From: Ancylobacter novellus
GTDB taxonomy: Bacteria; Pseudomonadota; Alphaproteobacteria; Rhizobiales; Methylopilaceae
Direction of reading: 5' to 3'
DNA length: 64,000 nt
Assembly: GCA_003241695.1 (NCBI GenBank)
Contig: QFPN01000014.1
Location: 1 to 64,000 of the forward strand
In this document: positions 30,511-39,234 of the stretch, in pieces
Position numbering within the stretch: the first letter of the stretch is position 1
Layout of the letters: each line of letters opens with the position of its first letter
Translations under genes and position numbers: made by a program
Notes under the pieces: generated by a model
Seen by the model: only the letters and a program-made list of their open reading frames with translations
What the model was told of the DNA's origin: nothing
Database searches by the model: none

Positions 30511-31404
30511 ATGTCGGGCCCAATGAAAGAGCACAGCGTGGCGGAAAGCGAAGGCGTAATCTCAGTCCTGACCGACACGCGGTGCGAAGGGTGGGTGCTG
30601 CGGCGCGACGGGGAGGCGGGCCCGATCCATCTCGAAGTTCTTCTCGACGGGCGTCACGCGATGACGGCGTCGGCCTCCGAGGTGGAGAAGGAGCGCGTTC
30701 GCTTCCGGTTTAACTGGTCGGACGAAATGTTGCGACCGCTGGAGCAGAAGGTGTTGATCCGTCGACAGACCGATGGAGCGCTTCTGGCTGGCGGACATGC
30801 ACAACTGGTGTCCACTCGGCGTCCGTGGCTGACTTGGTCGCCGTTCGATCGCGAATGGCGCGTCAGCATTTCAGGCTCGGTCTTCCAGCTTCGCAGCGAA
30901 GACGCCATGACGCTTGCGGCCTATCTGCCACTGTCGCTTTGCGCCGCAGGCGAGCGCGAGGTGGGGGTCTCAGGATCCGCTTTTGCGCGGGAGGACGAAG
31001 GGGGCGTGGAAATTCGCCTTGCACCCATGTCAGGTCCGGGGCGGCTGCTTCGTCTTGACGAGCCCGATCTCGGAGGAGCGTTGCGTTGGCGTTGCGGGCG
31101 CGGCGCGGGCGGGATGTGGATCGCGGAGCGCGCCGAACTTGACGCTGATGGCCTCGCAGGTCTCGCGTTCTCCGTGTTGACGCCCGCCAGGGTGACCGAA
31201 TTTTCCAAACGGATTCTAAAAATTTCGTGCGACGGCGAGCCTTTGCTCGAGGAGAGTCTTGATCCCGGCACAACCCGGAAGATCTCGGTCCGACTCCCAA
31301 GCCGAGGCTATCATCGGCTGCGCGTCGAATGCTCTGGAAGAGATCCGGGCAAGGCGTTTCTGCTTCGCGGTCTCGCTCTTCAGGACTCAAGGACCGGAGC
31401 GTGA
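30511..31404 (+). CDS. Unrecognised beta-rich protein, first gene of a glycan operon
   Basis: A 297-residue protein without signal peptide. It appears to hold two or three beta-sandwich repeats: GWVLRRDGEAGPIHLEVLLD then RVRFRFNWSDEMLRPLEQKV, and a later SVFQLRSEDAMTLAAYLPL. The first repeat resembles the small accessory domain fused to some surface-polysaccharide glycosyltransferases (substrate-side modulation), which is a weak match. I chose the ATG at 30511 (ACGGAG upstream); a TTG at 30355 would add 52 residues of AT-rich sequence. The stop overlaps the GT4 start as GTGA, so it works with that enzyme. Confidence 0.6.
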   Translation: MSGPMKEHSVAESEGVISVLTDTRCEGWVLRRDGEAGPIHLEVLLDGRHAMTASASEVEKERVRFRFNWSDEMLRPLEQKVLIRRQTDGALLAGGHAQLVSTRRPWLTWSPFDREWRVSISGSVFQLRSEDAMTLAAYLPLSLCAAGEREVGVSGSAFAREDEGGVEIRLAPMSGPGRLLRLDEPDLGGALRWRCGRGAGGMWIAERAELDADGLAGLAFSVLTPARVTEFSKRILKISCDGEPLLEESLDPGTTRKISVRLPSRGYHRLRVECSGRDPGKAFLLRGLALQDSRTGA

Positions 31405-32732
31405 CGGATCCTCGTATCGACCGCCTGCGAAGAAACCTTCTCACGATCGCCAAGCATGAAGCGCCCATCCCTGACCGGGGGCTGCGCGGCGCGTCGGCGT
31501 CCGAGCCGATAGGGCGGCGCGGACGCGCCGCAGTCGTCTGCTGGAGCCTTTCCCACAATCCGGTCGGCCGGGCGTTCGTGCTCGCCCGCCTTCTCGAGGC
31601 GACCTACGCCGTCACAATCGTCGGGCCGCTATGGTCCGCCTTTGGCGGCGAAATCTGGCCCCCAATCATGGGGCTAGGGCTTTCGTTCGACGCCTTTCCG
31701 GCGACCTCGCTCCATGACGTGCTTGGCGCTGCGCGCCGTTTGGGGGAAGTCGGCCGCTATGACCTGGTCGTGATCTGCAAGCCTCGGCTGCCGGGTTTGG
31801 CCCTTGGCCTGGCGCTCGCGGAAGCGTCCGCCTCGCCGCTTGTTTTTGATTTCGACGAAGATGAATCGAGTTTCGTCGCACATCGCACCGAGGCGACGGA
31901 GACGATCGGCACCCAGCCGTACGGCGCGCGGGCCGGTGATCTGGCGGCGCTGGTTTTGACGGAATTTAGCGACGTCGCGGCCTTCACGGCTTCCAGCCGG
32001 AGCGTTCCGGTTCCGGCGCCGGCGCAGATCGTTCGGCACGCCCGCGATGAAACCGCGCCGATACCGGCCAGGGACGAGGCCCGGCGCGCGCTCGGTCTTC
32101 GTGAAGACGACTTCGTGACGGCTTTCGTCGGCACCGTACGGGCCCACAAGGGCCTCGCGACGGTCATCGACGCCGTCGAACGGATTTCCGATCCCCGGCT
32201 AAAGCTGATTGTCGCCGGCGCCGTCCGCGATCAGGAGCTAATGACCCGCCTCCTTCGCATGGCGGAGCGAGGACAGGCGCTTCTGCCGGCGGCTCCTGCG
32301 ATCGACGAGATCGGCCGATATCTCGCGGCCGCGGACCTCGTTCCGCTCATGCAGGATGAAGCCGCCCCGATCGCGGCTTCTCAGACACCGGCCAAGCTAA
32401 CAGACGCGCTACAGCACGGCGTGAGGGCCGCGGCGTCAAACTCCGCCCCGCTCAGAGAGGTCGCGCTGGCGGGCATCGTCGACATCGTCGCGCCCGAACG
32501 GTTCGCCGATTGGGTCAGCAGCGTCGTCGCAGCGCCTCGCGATCCGGACGTGGCCCGCCGCGCCCGCGCTCTGTTCGATGACGAGTTCAGCTTTGCGGTG
32601 AACCGGGCGCGCCTCGCCGCCGCGATCGCGCAAGCGACAGCGCGCGGCGACGCCGCCCGCCGCGTCGTCTCCGCCGCTTTGGAACGCATTCGAAACGCCG
32701 CCGAGGCGCGGAACCTCGGCGGAACGCCATGA
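31401..32732 (+). CDS. GT-B glycosyltransferase (GT4-like)
   Basis: A 443-residue GT-B protein. The N-terminal domain has AVVCWSLSHNPVGRAFVLARLL and YDLVVICKPRLPGLALGLAL. The donor domain has FVTAFVGTVRAHKGLATVID, LKLIVAGAVRD and AADLVPLMQDEAAPIAASQTP. The E-x7-E motif is altered (QDEAAPIAASQTPAKL), so catalytic details are unclear. Its GTG overlaps the previous stop and its stop overlaps the BNR_4 gene (ATGA). Cytoplasmic; sugar unknown. Confidence 0.8.
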   Translation: MTDPRIDRLRRNLLTIAKHEAPIPDRGLRGASASEPIGRRGRAAVVCWSLSHNPVGRAFVLARLLEATYAVTIVGPLWSAFGGEIWPPIMGLGLSFDAFPATSLHDVLGAARRLGEVGRYDLVVICKPRLPGLALGLALAEASASPLVFDFDEDESSFVAHRTEATETIGTQPYGARAGDLAALVLTEFSDVAAFTASSRSVPVPAPAQIVRHARDETAPIPARDEARRALGLREDDFVTAFVGTVRAHKGLATVIDAVERISDPRLKLIVAGAVRDQELMTRLLRMAERGQALLPAAPAIDEIGRYLAAADLVPLMQDEAAPIAASQTPAKLTDALQHGVRAAASNSAPLREVALAGIVDIVAPERFADWVSSVVAAPRDPDVARRARALFDDEFSFAVNRARLAAAIAQATARGDAARRVVSAALERIRNAAEARNLGGTP

Positions 32733-34021
32733 GATCTCTCAAGCCCCGCGCGGTGTCCGATCTCGGACCAGCATGGGCAGGCAGCAGCGTCAACACGTCC
32801 ATCTATCGGCAGGACGGGGTGGCGACCGTCGACGGCCTTCAGGTCGGCGCGTTTTATGACGAGGACGGGCGTCCGACTTTCTTCAAGCGCGACGCGCTGA
32901 ACGCCCGGGTGGAGCTGCGGCGGCTCGAAGAGCCGAGCGAGCCGTGGGATGGGCACCGGTCGATCAGTCTCGGAATCGACGCCGATGGCCGCATTCACGC
33001 CGCCTATGGGGCTCATGGGGACGCTTTGCGTTACGTTCGCGGAGGGAAGGGGCTCGACCTCGCAACGATCGCACCGGCCGAGCTCGGCCCCACGGATCGG
33101 CCGACCTATCCGATGTTCGTCCGGCATGGGCCTGGGAACGGGGAACTCGCGCTGTTTTACCGACGAGGAGGAGCGTCGAACGGCGACATCATGCTGAAGC
33201 GCTTCGATAGGTCGAAGGAGCGCTGGCGTGACGGCGGCCGTCCGCTTCTCGAAGGAACCGCTTCGTCGCGGCCTTCTGGGCCCTATCTGAACCGCCTGCT
33301 CACGACGGCGGACGGCGCGGTCCACGGCTTTCTGGCGTGGAGGTTGAAGCTCGCGGCGGGCGAGGAGAGGGTGGTGAATTCCGGCCTCGACCTCGTCGCC
33401 TTCGTCGACGACCTTCGTCGCGTCGCGGCGCCGTCCGGCTTCCGGTTCGCGCCGCCGATCGGCGCGGCGCAAGCCGAACGGGTCGTCGCCGTGCCGTTCG
33501 ACGGAGACCTGATCAACCAGGGCGGGGCGGAGCTCGATCCCCAAGGCGTCCCGGCGGCGGCCACCTGGTGGCGCGACCCCGGCGAGGCTGCGCCGCAATT
33601 CCGGCTCGTTCACCGGGCAGCGGACGGCTTTCGCGCCGTCAAAGCGAGCGCGTTCACGACGCCCTTCACGCTTGCGGGGCGAGGCACGCTCGTCCTGCCG
33701 CACAGCCGGCCGGCGCTGCTGTTCTCGCGCGAAGGTCATGCGGTTCTGGTCTATCGCAGCCGCGAAATCGGCGGCGCTCTCGCGGCGAACGTGCTCGCGC
33801 CGCCCGACTATCGTTTCGTCGGCCGGACATTGCTCTGGGACGAGGATCTCGGCGCCTACGAGCCCATCGTCGACCACGCGGCGTGGCGCGAGGGCGGCGT
33901 ACTCTCGGTGCTGCTGCAGCGCTGCGCGCAGCCTCCCCGCGACGGATCCGGCGAGCGCACCTCCGCCGAGGCCCGGGTCGTCGAATGGGCGGAAGACGAG
34001 ATTCTTGCGCGAGCGGAGTGA
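32729..34021 (+). CDS. BNR_4 repeat protein (beta-propeller, possible polysaccharide lyase-like)
   Basis: A 430-residue protein matching the BNR repeat-containing family (BNR_4). SISLGIDADGRIHAAYGAHG and ALRYVRGGKG are the family's D-G-x-I-H-x-x-Y motif, with further blades later (GDIMLKRFDRSKERWRDGG, ALLFSREGHAVLVYRSREIG). Some BNR_4 relatives are seven-bladed-propeller lyases that cleave sulfated polysaccharides such as ulvan. No signal peptide is seen, so it may act inside the cell or be exported without one. It ends 7 bases from the convergent GT2 gene. Given its sulfotransferase-rich setting, a role in trimming a sulfated glycan is worth testing. Confidence 0.72.
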   Translation: MRSLKPRAVSDLGPAWAGSSVNTSIYRQDGVATVDGLQVGAFYDEDGRPTFFKRDALNARVELRRLEEPSEPWDGHRSISLGIDADGRIHAAYGAHGDALRYVRGGKGLDLATIAPAELGPTDRPTYPMFVRHGPGNGELALFYRRGGASNGDIMLKRFDRSKERWRDGGRPLLEGTASSRPSGPYLNRLLTTADGAVHGFLAWRLKLAAGEERVVNSGLDLVAFVDDLRRVAAPSGFRFAPPIGAAQAERVVAVPFDGDLINQGGAELDPQGVPAAATWWRDPGEAAPQFRLVHRAADGFRAVKASAFTTPFTLAGRGTLVLPHSRPALLFSREGHAVLVYRSREIGGALAANVLAPPDYRFVGRTLLWDEDLGAYEPIVDHAAWREGGVLSVLLQRCAQPPRDGSGERTSAEARVVEWAEDEILARAE

Positions 34022-34028
34022 TCCTCCG

Positions 34029-34907
34029 CTACCCTTGGGGAACGACCTCGCCGGTGCGCGGATCGAACAGCAGCGCCTTGCCGCGCACCCGGCCGAAGGG
34101 GCGGCCGCGGATCTTGTAGTATTCCGTCGCCATCCGGCGCACGACCGATCGATCGGACTCGTTCGTCGCCGCCCCGCCATGCACCTGATGAAAGGTCGCT
34201 TCGCCCGCGACCTTCACGAGAACGGCTTCGGGCAGCGCGCACGCTCGGACAAATAAGTCGGGATTACAGAATCCTCCCCCGATGCTTGTAAAGGCGGGAT
34301 CGTAGCCTCCGAGTTCGTCCCACATCTCCCGTCGCATGAACAGCGCGTTGGTTTCCGTCATCGGGCTCGGCCAGCCTTCCTCGCCTTCCGGCACGGAAAC
34401 CTCGAACAGCCGGTAGCCGTCGTCGGGCCAGCCGATCGAGGCGAGAAGCGCCTCTTCCACCGCTTCGTCATAACCCTCGGCGACGCTGTAGTGTTGTGGC
34501 TTGAGTCCCAAGTGATAATTGTACGTGGCGGCAATCGCCCGCGGATGAAGCTCCAACGCGGCGAGGCACGCGGAGACGAGGCCGGGCGAGGCCAGCCGCG
34601 CGCCGTCGATCATCATGGCGACGACATCGCCTCTGGCCAGAGACAGGCCGAGATTGGCGGCGGCGACCGGCGAATGCGTCGGCGAGGGAAAGCGATGAAG
34701 CGAGACGTCGAGCCCCTGTCGCGAGAGCGGTCCGATTTCGGGCGGCGGGTCGGAGCCGTTGTCGACCACGATCGCCTCGACGCCGCGCGCGGGCAGGTTC
34801 CGCTGGCAGGGCGGCGCGAGCGAAAAGAGCGTGCGGGCGAGCTGCCTGCTCATCTGATAGGTGACCAGCACGACGCTTAGAGCAGGGGCTTCGGCGCGAC
34901 GCGTCAT
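34029..34907 (-). CDS. GT2-like glycosyltransferase, tandem paralogue A
   Basis: A 292-residue GT2-like protein: LSVVLVTYQMSRQLARTLFSL, VEAIVVDNGSDPPPE and AANLGLSLARGDVVAMMIDGARLA. The expected DxD is replaced by IDGA, so the metal site is atypical. ETNALFMRREMWDELGGYDP is the acceptor-side motif, and the end carries GEATFHQVHGGAATNESD, with two His. It is very similar over its whole length to the gene immediately upstream (34904-35764); the two arose by duplication. ATG overlapping that gene's stop (ATGA). Confidence 0.82.
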   Translation of the reverse strand: MTRRAEAPALSVVLVTYQMSRQLARTLFSLAPPCQRNLPARGVEAIVVDNGSDPPPEIGPLSRQGLDVSLHRFPSPTHSPVAAANLGLSLARGDVVAMMIDGARLASPGLVSACLAALELHPRAIAATYNYHLGLKPQHYSVAEGYDEAVEEALLASIGWPDDGYRLFEVSVPEGEEGWPSPMTETNALFMRREMWDELGGYDPAFTSIGGGFCNPDLFVRACALPEAVLVKVAGEATFHQVHGGAATNESDRSVVRRMATEYYKIRGRPFGRVRGKALLFDPRTGEVVPQG

Positions 34908-35764
34908 TGTGTCGCGATCGTTGCGTGGCGGGCGTCGTAGATCGATCCCGGATCCGTCACGGGCGCGAGAGGTTTCTTTCTGATCTTTGCGTATTCGAGC
35001 AGCAACGTGCGCAGCGCCTCGCGCCCGTTCATGTTGGCGATGGTGCCGCCGTGGATCTGATGGAAGGTCGCTTCTCCCACGAGCTTCACGAGCTGCGCGC
35101 CGGGAAGGGCGCAGGCGCGGATGAAGAGGTCGGGATTGGCGGCGCCTCCCCCCGCGCTTGTGAAACGCGGCTCGTAGAGTCCGACCTCGTCCCACATTTC
35201 GCGGCGCATGAAGAGCGCGTTGCTTTCGACCAGCGGCCCCGGCCAGCCCTCTCCGACGGCGGGCGAAGAAATCTCGAACAAGCGGTCTCCGCCGTCCGGC
35301 CAGTCGATCGACGCGAGCAGCGCGTCTTCGACGATCCTGTCATAGCCCTCATGGATGCTCTGGTGCTGCGGCTTGGGCCCGAGATGGTAGTTGTAGCTCG
35401 CGACCACCGCGCGCGGATGCGCCTGGATCGCCGCAAGCGCAGATCTGACGAGGCCGCGGGAAGCCATTCGCGCGCCGTCGATCATGGCGGCGATTATGTC
35501 GCCGCGCGCCTGCGTCAGTCCGAGATTCATCGCGGCGACCGGGGACCGCGTCGGGGCGGGAAACCGACAGACCCGGACCTCAAGACCGGGGCGCGCGGCC
35601 TCTTCGTTTGACGGCGGCCGCTTCGAGCCGTTGTCCATCACGATCACTTCGACGCCTTCGAGCGGCAGATCGCGCTGGTGCGGCGGCGCGAGCGAGGTGA
35701 GCGTCCGGGCTAGCTCGCGCTCCATGTTGTAGCTGTTGACGACGATGGTCAGCGCCGGCCGCAA
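34904..35764 (-). CDS. GT2-like glycosyltransferase, tandem paralogue B
   Basis: A 286-residue paralogue of the next gene: LTIVVNSYNMERELARTLTS, VEVIVMDNGSKRPPSN, GDIIAAMIDGARMASRGLV, ESNALFMRREMWDEVGLYEP and GEATFHQIHGGTIANMNG. It has the same IDGA in place of DxD. The start is a TTG at 35764, supported by GGAGGG 6 bases upstream and by the absence of any other start in the conserved region. It lies 52 bases after the acyl carrier protein gene in the same direction. Confidence 0.82.
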   Translation of the reverse strand: MRPALTIVVNSYNMERELARTLTSLAPPHQRDLPLEGVEVIVMDNGSKRPPSNEEAARPGLEVRVCRFPAPTRSPVAAMNLGLTQARGDIIAAMIDGARMASRGLVRSALAAIQAHPRAVVASYNYHLGPKPQHQSIHEGYDRIVEDALLASIDWPDGGDRLFEISSPAVGEGWPGPLVESNALFMRREMWDEVGLYEPRFTSAGGGAANPDLFIRACALPGAQLVKLVGEATFHQIHGGTIANMNGREALRTLLLEYAKIRKKPLAPVTDPGSIYDARHATIATQ

Positions 35765-35816
35765 TGCGAGCCCTCCGGAAGCTGTCAGGGACCATGGATG
35801 GGGCCGAACAGCCTCT

Positions 35817-36077
35817 CTAGGCGTCCTGAACGACGCCCGCTTTCACGAGCGCGCCCAGCACGCCGTCGATCGTGGGCGTGTCGAAGGCGTCCTTCACGTC
35901 CACCTCGATCGCGAATGCGTCCTCCATAACGCCGACCATCACGGCCTGTTCGAGGGAATCGAGACCGTAGTCCGTGAAAGGCTTGTCGAACGCGATGGCC
36001 TCGCGCGGAAGTTGCAGCTCATTCACGAGATATTGGCTGATCCATTCGGCGACGGCGGCGCGAGTCGGCTGCATCAA
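35817..36077 (-). CDS. Acyl carrier protein
   Basis: An 86-residue ACP. TDYGLDSLEQAVMVGVMEDA contains the GLDSLE motif with the Ser that takes the phosphopantetheine arm. The helix pattern (helix 1 about 5-20, helix 2 from the DSL, helix 3 at the end) is complete. It is not a fatty-acid synthase ACP by context: it lies 17 bases downstream of a hydrolase-like gene and upstream of two GT2s. It probably carries an acyl or amino-acyl group that is attached to the glycan. Start ATG 36077 or the next codon, also Met. Confidence 0.9.
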   Translation of the reverse strand: MMQPTRAAVAEWISQYLVNELQLPREAIAFDKPFTDYGLDSLEQAVMVGVMEDAFAIEVDVKDAFDTPTIDGVLGALVKAGVVQDA

Positions 36078-36094
36078 GGGCTCCGGAGGTGACG

Positions 36095-37729
36095 TCAGGC
36101 GGTGGCGGAAACGTGAAGGGCGGAGCGGACTGCATCGACGAAGGAGCCGTCCGCGATCATTTCAAGAGCGCAGAAATGGTGGTCGACGCCGGCGACCGGC
36201 AAAACGCGGAAGCCCGGCAGGTCCTTCGCGCGCGCCGCATGCTCATGGTCTCGCTCGAACGCCGCGCCGTAGTAGAGATCGACCTCAAGGCCTGGCTCCG
36301 CGGCGAGTTCGTCCTCGAGAGCGCCGAAGCGGCTCTTCCGGTCGAGATAGAGGCCCCGGAGCGCGTTTCGGCCACGAGGCTTTCGGCCGATTTCGAAGGT
36401 GGTGAGCGCGCCGAAGCAGACCGCGCCGTTCGCGCCGATCCGCGCCCCGTAGCGGATCGCCGACAGGCCGGAGGCCGAGGCGCCGATTGTGACGACGCGC
36501 GCCGCGCCGAGTTCCTCGACCTCGCGCTTCAGTCCAGCGACGCTTTCGTCGACGCCTTTGCCGCCATCCTTGCTGAAGGCGCGAAACCCACCCGCGCCTT
36601 GCAGGGGCGAAGAGGTGTCGCGGAGGTAGACGACGTTGGCCGCGAGCCCGGAGAGTAGGGCGTCGAGCATCTCGACCGGCAGCGTCATGAAGTTGCCGTT
36701 GAGCGTCAGGAACACGACGAGTGTGGCCTGAGCGCCCGCCACGCGCACGATCTGGACTTCTTCCGATGGATCGTCCGCCAGCCGCGCCTGCTCCCAGAAA
36801 GAATCCGGGCGGCTCCTCAGCAGCCGGGCGAGCGGGCGCGCCCGCTTGGCCCAGACCGCGGTTCCTCGCTCGACCTTGCTCAGAAGCGCGAGGGCGAAGC
36901 CGCGATCGCGTGCCTGAAGCGCCGCAATGGCGCTTTCGAACAGCAGAAAGTCGTCGCCGGCGGCGGTTTCGGCAGCGTCGGCGACGATCGGATAGATTGT
37001 GCGCCAGACCTCCGCCGACAGGTGAATGCGGTTGAGCTGGCGGACCAGCAGCGGCTCCTTCGGATGCGCCCAAAGCGCGGCCGCCAGGACGTCGCCGAGC
37101 CGTTCTTCGCCGCCGGGCGTCGTGCGGGCGACGCGCTGCATTGCCTCTATGCGCGCGCATTCCGACCAGACCGGCAGCGGTTTGACGCCGGCCGACGCGT
37201 CGAACCACCGCACGGCGGACTCGAAGTCGCCCGCGGACGCAGCCGCAGAGCCCGCCTCACGCAGGAGAGCCGCGTTTTTCGGGTTCGCCTCCGCCTGTTC
37301 GGCGAGAAGCTCCGCCGCAGCCCGGCTTCGTCTCAGCGGCGTGGCGAGACGACGGGCCAGTTCGGCCTTTCGCTGCGCAGGCATCCGGGACGAAGACACC
37401 TTCTCGCGGAACAGGCGCACGCCTTCCTCTCCCCGTCCCGACATGGCGAGCGCCACGGCGAGCCGACCGAGCAGGGGGACGCTTTTGGGAAATTTCACGC
37501 GAAGATCTTCGCAGTAGGAGGCGGCGTCTTCGTGCCTGCCCCCATGCTCAAGCACGTCGATGTGGAGAAGATGCGCTCGCGCCTGTTCGGGAAAGCGCTC
37601 GGCTGCGGCGGCCGCGACGCCGGTCGCCCTGTCTACCTCGCCGACGCCGAGCAGGCGCGCGATTTCCTGCCTCGCAGCCGCGATTTCCGCACGTCCGTCG
37701 TTCGCGGCCTCAGGGCCTGCGCCTGTCAT
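36095..37729 (-). CDS. TPR protein with C-terminal alpha/beta-hydrolase-like domain
   Basis: A 544-residue protein. The first about 330 residues are tetratricopeptide-like repeats (DAASYCEDLRVKFPKSVPLL, AEANPKNAALLREAGSAAAS, GDFESAVRWFDASAGVKPLP). The last about 220 contain QATLVVFLTLNGNFMTLPVE, RVVTIGASASGLSAIRYGAR (a GxSxSG nucleophile elbow) and LPVAGVDHHFCALEMIADGS (the expected catalytic His region). A related hydrolase domain stands alone at 44694-45554. Possibly an acyltransferase or esterase acting with the adjacent ACP. ATG overlaps the pyruvyl transferase stop. Confidence 0.75.
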   Translation of the reverse strand: MTGAGPEAANDGRAEIAAARQEIARLLGVGEVDRATGVAAAAAERFPEQARAHLLHIDVLEHGGRHEDAASYCEDLRVKFPKSVPLLGRLAVALAMSGRGEEGVRLFREKVSSSRMPAQRKAELARRLATPLRRSRAAAELLAEQAEANPKNAALLREAGSAAASAGDFESAVRWFDASAGVKPLPVWSECARIEAMQRVARTTPGGEERLGDVLAAALWAHPKEPLLVRQLNRIHLSAEVWRTIYPIVADAAETAAGDDFLLFESAIAALQARDRGFALALLSKVERGTAVWAKRARPLARLLRSRPDSFWEQARLADDPSEEVQIVRVAGAQATLVVFLTLNGNFMTLPVEMLDALLSGLAANVVYLRDTSSPLQGAGGFRAFSKDGGKGVDESVAGLKREVEELGAARVVTIGASASGLSAIRYGARIGANGAVCFGALTTFEIGRKPRGRNALRGLYLDRKSRFGALEDELAAEPGLEVDLYYGAAFERDHEHAARAKDLPGFRVLPVAGVDHHFCALEMIADGSFVDAVRSALHVSATA

Positions 37730-39000
37730 TGCGAGATCCTTAGAGCGTTGAGTTCGGCGAGCGGTTCCGCCTCTGACGGCCGGCCGCCGAGAGGTGCACC
37801 CGCAAGGCTCAGTAGGCCGAGGTCTCTGACGGAATGGGCGACAACGCTGCGCAGGAAGGCGGCGCGTTCTGCTGCCTTGGCGCGTGGCGCGTCGAAAGCG
37901 CGCGCCACGCGCTCCCAGTGCGCGTCCAGCGCGGCGTGGACGCTGTCGGGAATGAGGCTGCCCCGCGGGGCGCGAAGCAGTGCGTCGGCTCGCTCGAGGC
38001 CGTCGTCCCAGCTTCGGACGATGTCCTCGCGGCGTCCGATATGCTCGGCGAAGCCCGCATATTTGCGGAAACCGGGGCGCGCCACGATGACGCCCGGCGA
38101 GTCGTAGGCCGCGGCGGTCACGTAGCCGTGCATGGAGGTGCCGAGATAAAGCGCTGCTCCCGCAATGACGGAAGCGAGCTCGACGAGGCTGCGCGGTCGA
38201 TCGAGCATAACCGTAGGAACGGTAATCGCGCGGTCGAGCGCCGCGAGCGCCCTGCCGTCGTCGAGGCTCGGCCCGATCCCGACCAGGACAGGAGTGAGGC
38301 CGTGGGCCGTCGCGAGCGCGCTGATCTGCGCGCCGATCCGCCCGAGATCTTCGTCCGGGATGCGGCCGGGCCGAGTGTGCAACGCGATCAGGCGCGCGTC
38401 GTACGACAGCCCCGCGCGTTCGCGAAAGGCGGCGCATTCGCGCTCGAGCGACGACTTTGGCCAAACCCGCGCGATGCCCGCCACGGTGTCGGGCGACACG
38501 GCGACCTCTGTCCCGCGGCCTATAAAGATGGCGCTCGTCTTGTCTCTTGCGGAGACATAGTCTGAGGCGGCGACGAGAGGCTCGAGCGCGAAGCGTCTCA
38601 AATTGCGCTCAAGCGGCGTGGGCGCCCCCGGCGCGTTCCAGGCGATCGGAGCGTCGGCGAGCGCGGCCACGACGCCGGCGCCGAACCAGAGCGACGGATA
38701 GGCTGTTTCGGGCAGCGAGCCTGCGCGATACTCCTCCAGGAAGTCGCCGCGCCAGACATGCACGATCTCCCCGCCGCCGATGAGCACGCCATCGAGCCTC
38801 CGGTCATCCTGCAGGAGGTCGGAATAGGCTGTAGCGGGCAGGGCGTCCGCGAACACCGTGCTTCCGTCGGTCGGCGACACCGGTAGCGTTTCGAAGCCGA
38901 AATCGGAGAGGCGATCAGCGGCGACGATCGGGAACAGAAGATCGCCGTAGTTGCTGACGTCGAAAGTGCCGAAGATGGCGGCTGTTCGCGCACAAGTCAT
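37726..39000 (-). CDS. Polysaccharide pyruvyl transferase family protein 1
   Basis: A 424-residue protein of the polysaccharide pyruvyl transferase superfamily (PssK/CsaB/WcaK): IFGTFDVSNYGDLLFPIVAA, LDGVLIGGGEIVHV, ARLIALHTRPGRIPDEDLGR and AGAALYLGTSMHGYVTAAAY, which ends with the conserved S-x-H-G. Such enzymes add ketal pyruvate from phosphoenolpyruvate to sugars. It heads a five-gene minus-strand operon (pyruvyl transferase, TPR-hydrolase, ACP, GT2, GT2). It is divergent from a methyltransferase gene over 234 bases and is paralogous to the protein at 40700. Confidence 0.88.
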   Translation of the reverse strand: MTCARTAAIFGTFDVSNYGDLLFPIVAADRLSDFGFETLPVSPTDGSTVFADALPATAYSDLLQDDRRLDGVLIGGGEIVHVWRGDFLEEYRAGSLPETAYPSLWFGAGVVAALADAPIAWNAPGAPTPLERNLRRFALEPLVAASDYVSARDKTSAIFIGRGTEVAVSPDTVAGIARVWPKSSLERECAAFRERAGLSYDARLIALHTRPGRIPDEDLGRIGAQISALATAHGLTPVLVGIGPSLDDGRALAALDRAITVPTVMLDRPRSLVELASVIAGAALYLGTSMHGYVTAAAYDSPGVIVARPGFRKYAGFAEHIGRREDIVRSWDDGLERADALLRAPRGSLIPDSVHAALDAHWERVARAFDAPRAKAAERAAFLRSVVAHSVRDLGLLSLAGAPLGGRPSEAEPLAELNALRISQ

Positions 39001-39234
39001 CGCGACGATCTTGGGTTGGCCGAAGGGCTGGGAGGGACCGCTGCGCCCACCGCGAGCGATGCGAGAGCAGGAAAGGGTTGACGGAACGAAGGGGCGTCAG
39101 TCAATCAGGCTCGCGCAATTTTTGCGAGTTCGCTTGACGCTCCAGCGAAAAGTGGGGCGCAAACGCATCGGCGTCGCGCGAATTCCAGCATTACGCTCGA
39201 ACCCTCGCTCCGCTAGAAGGATCTCGCCGACGCG

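Noticed and set aside
32381..34180. 599-residue minus-strand frame opposite the GT4-like and BNR_4 genes
   Set aside because: Long only because of high GC; the plus-strand genes have coupled starts and family motifs.
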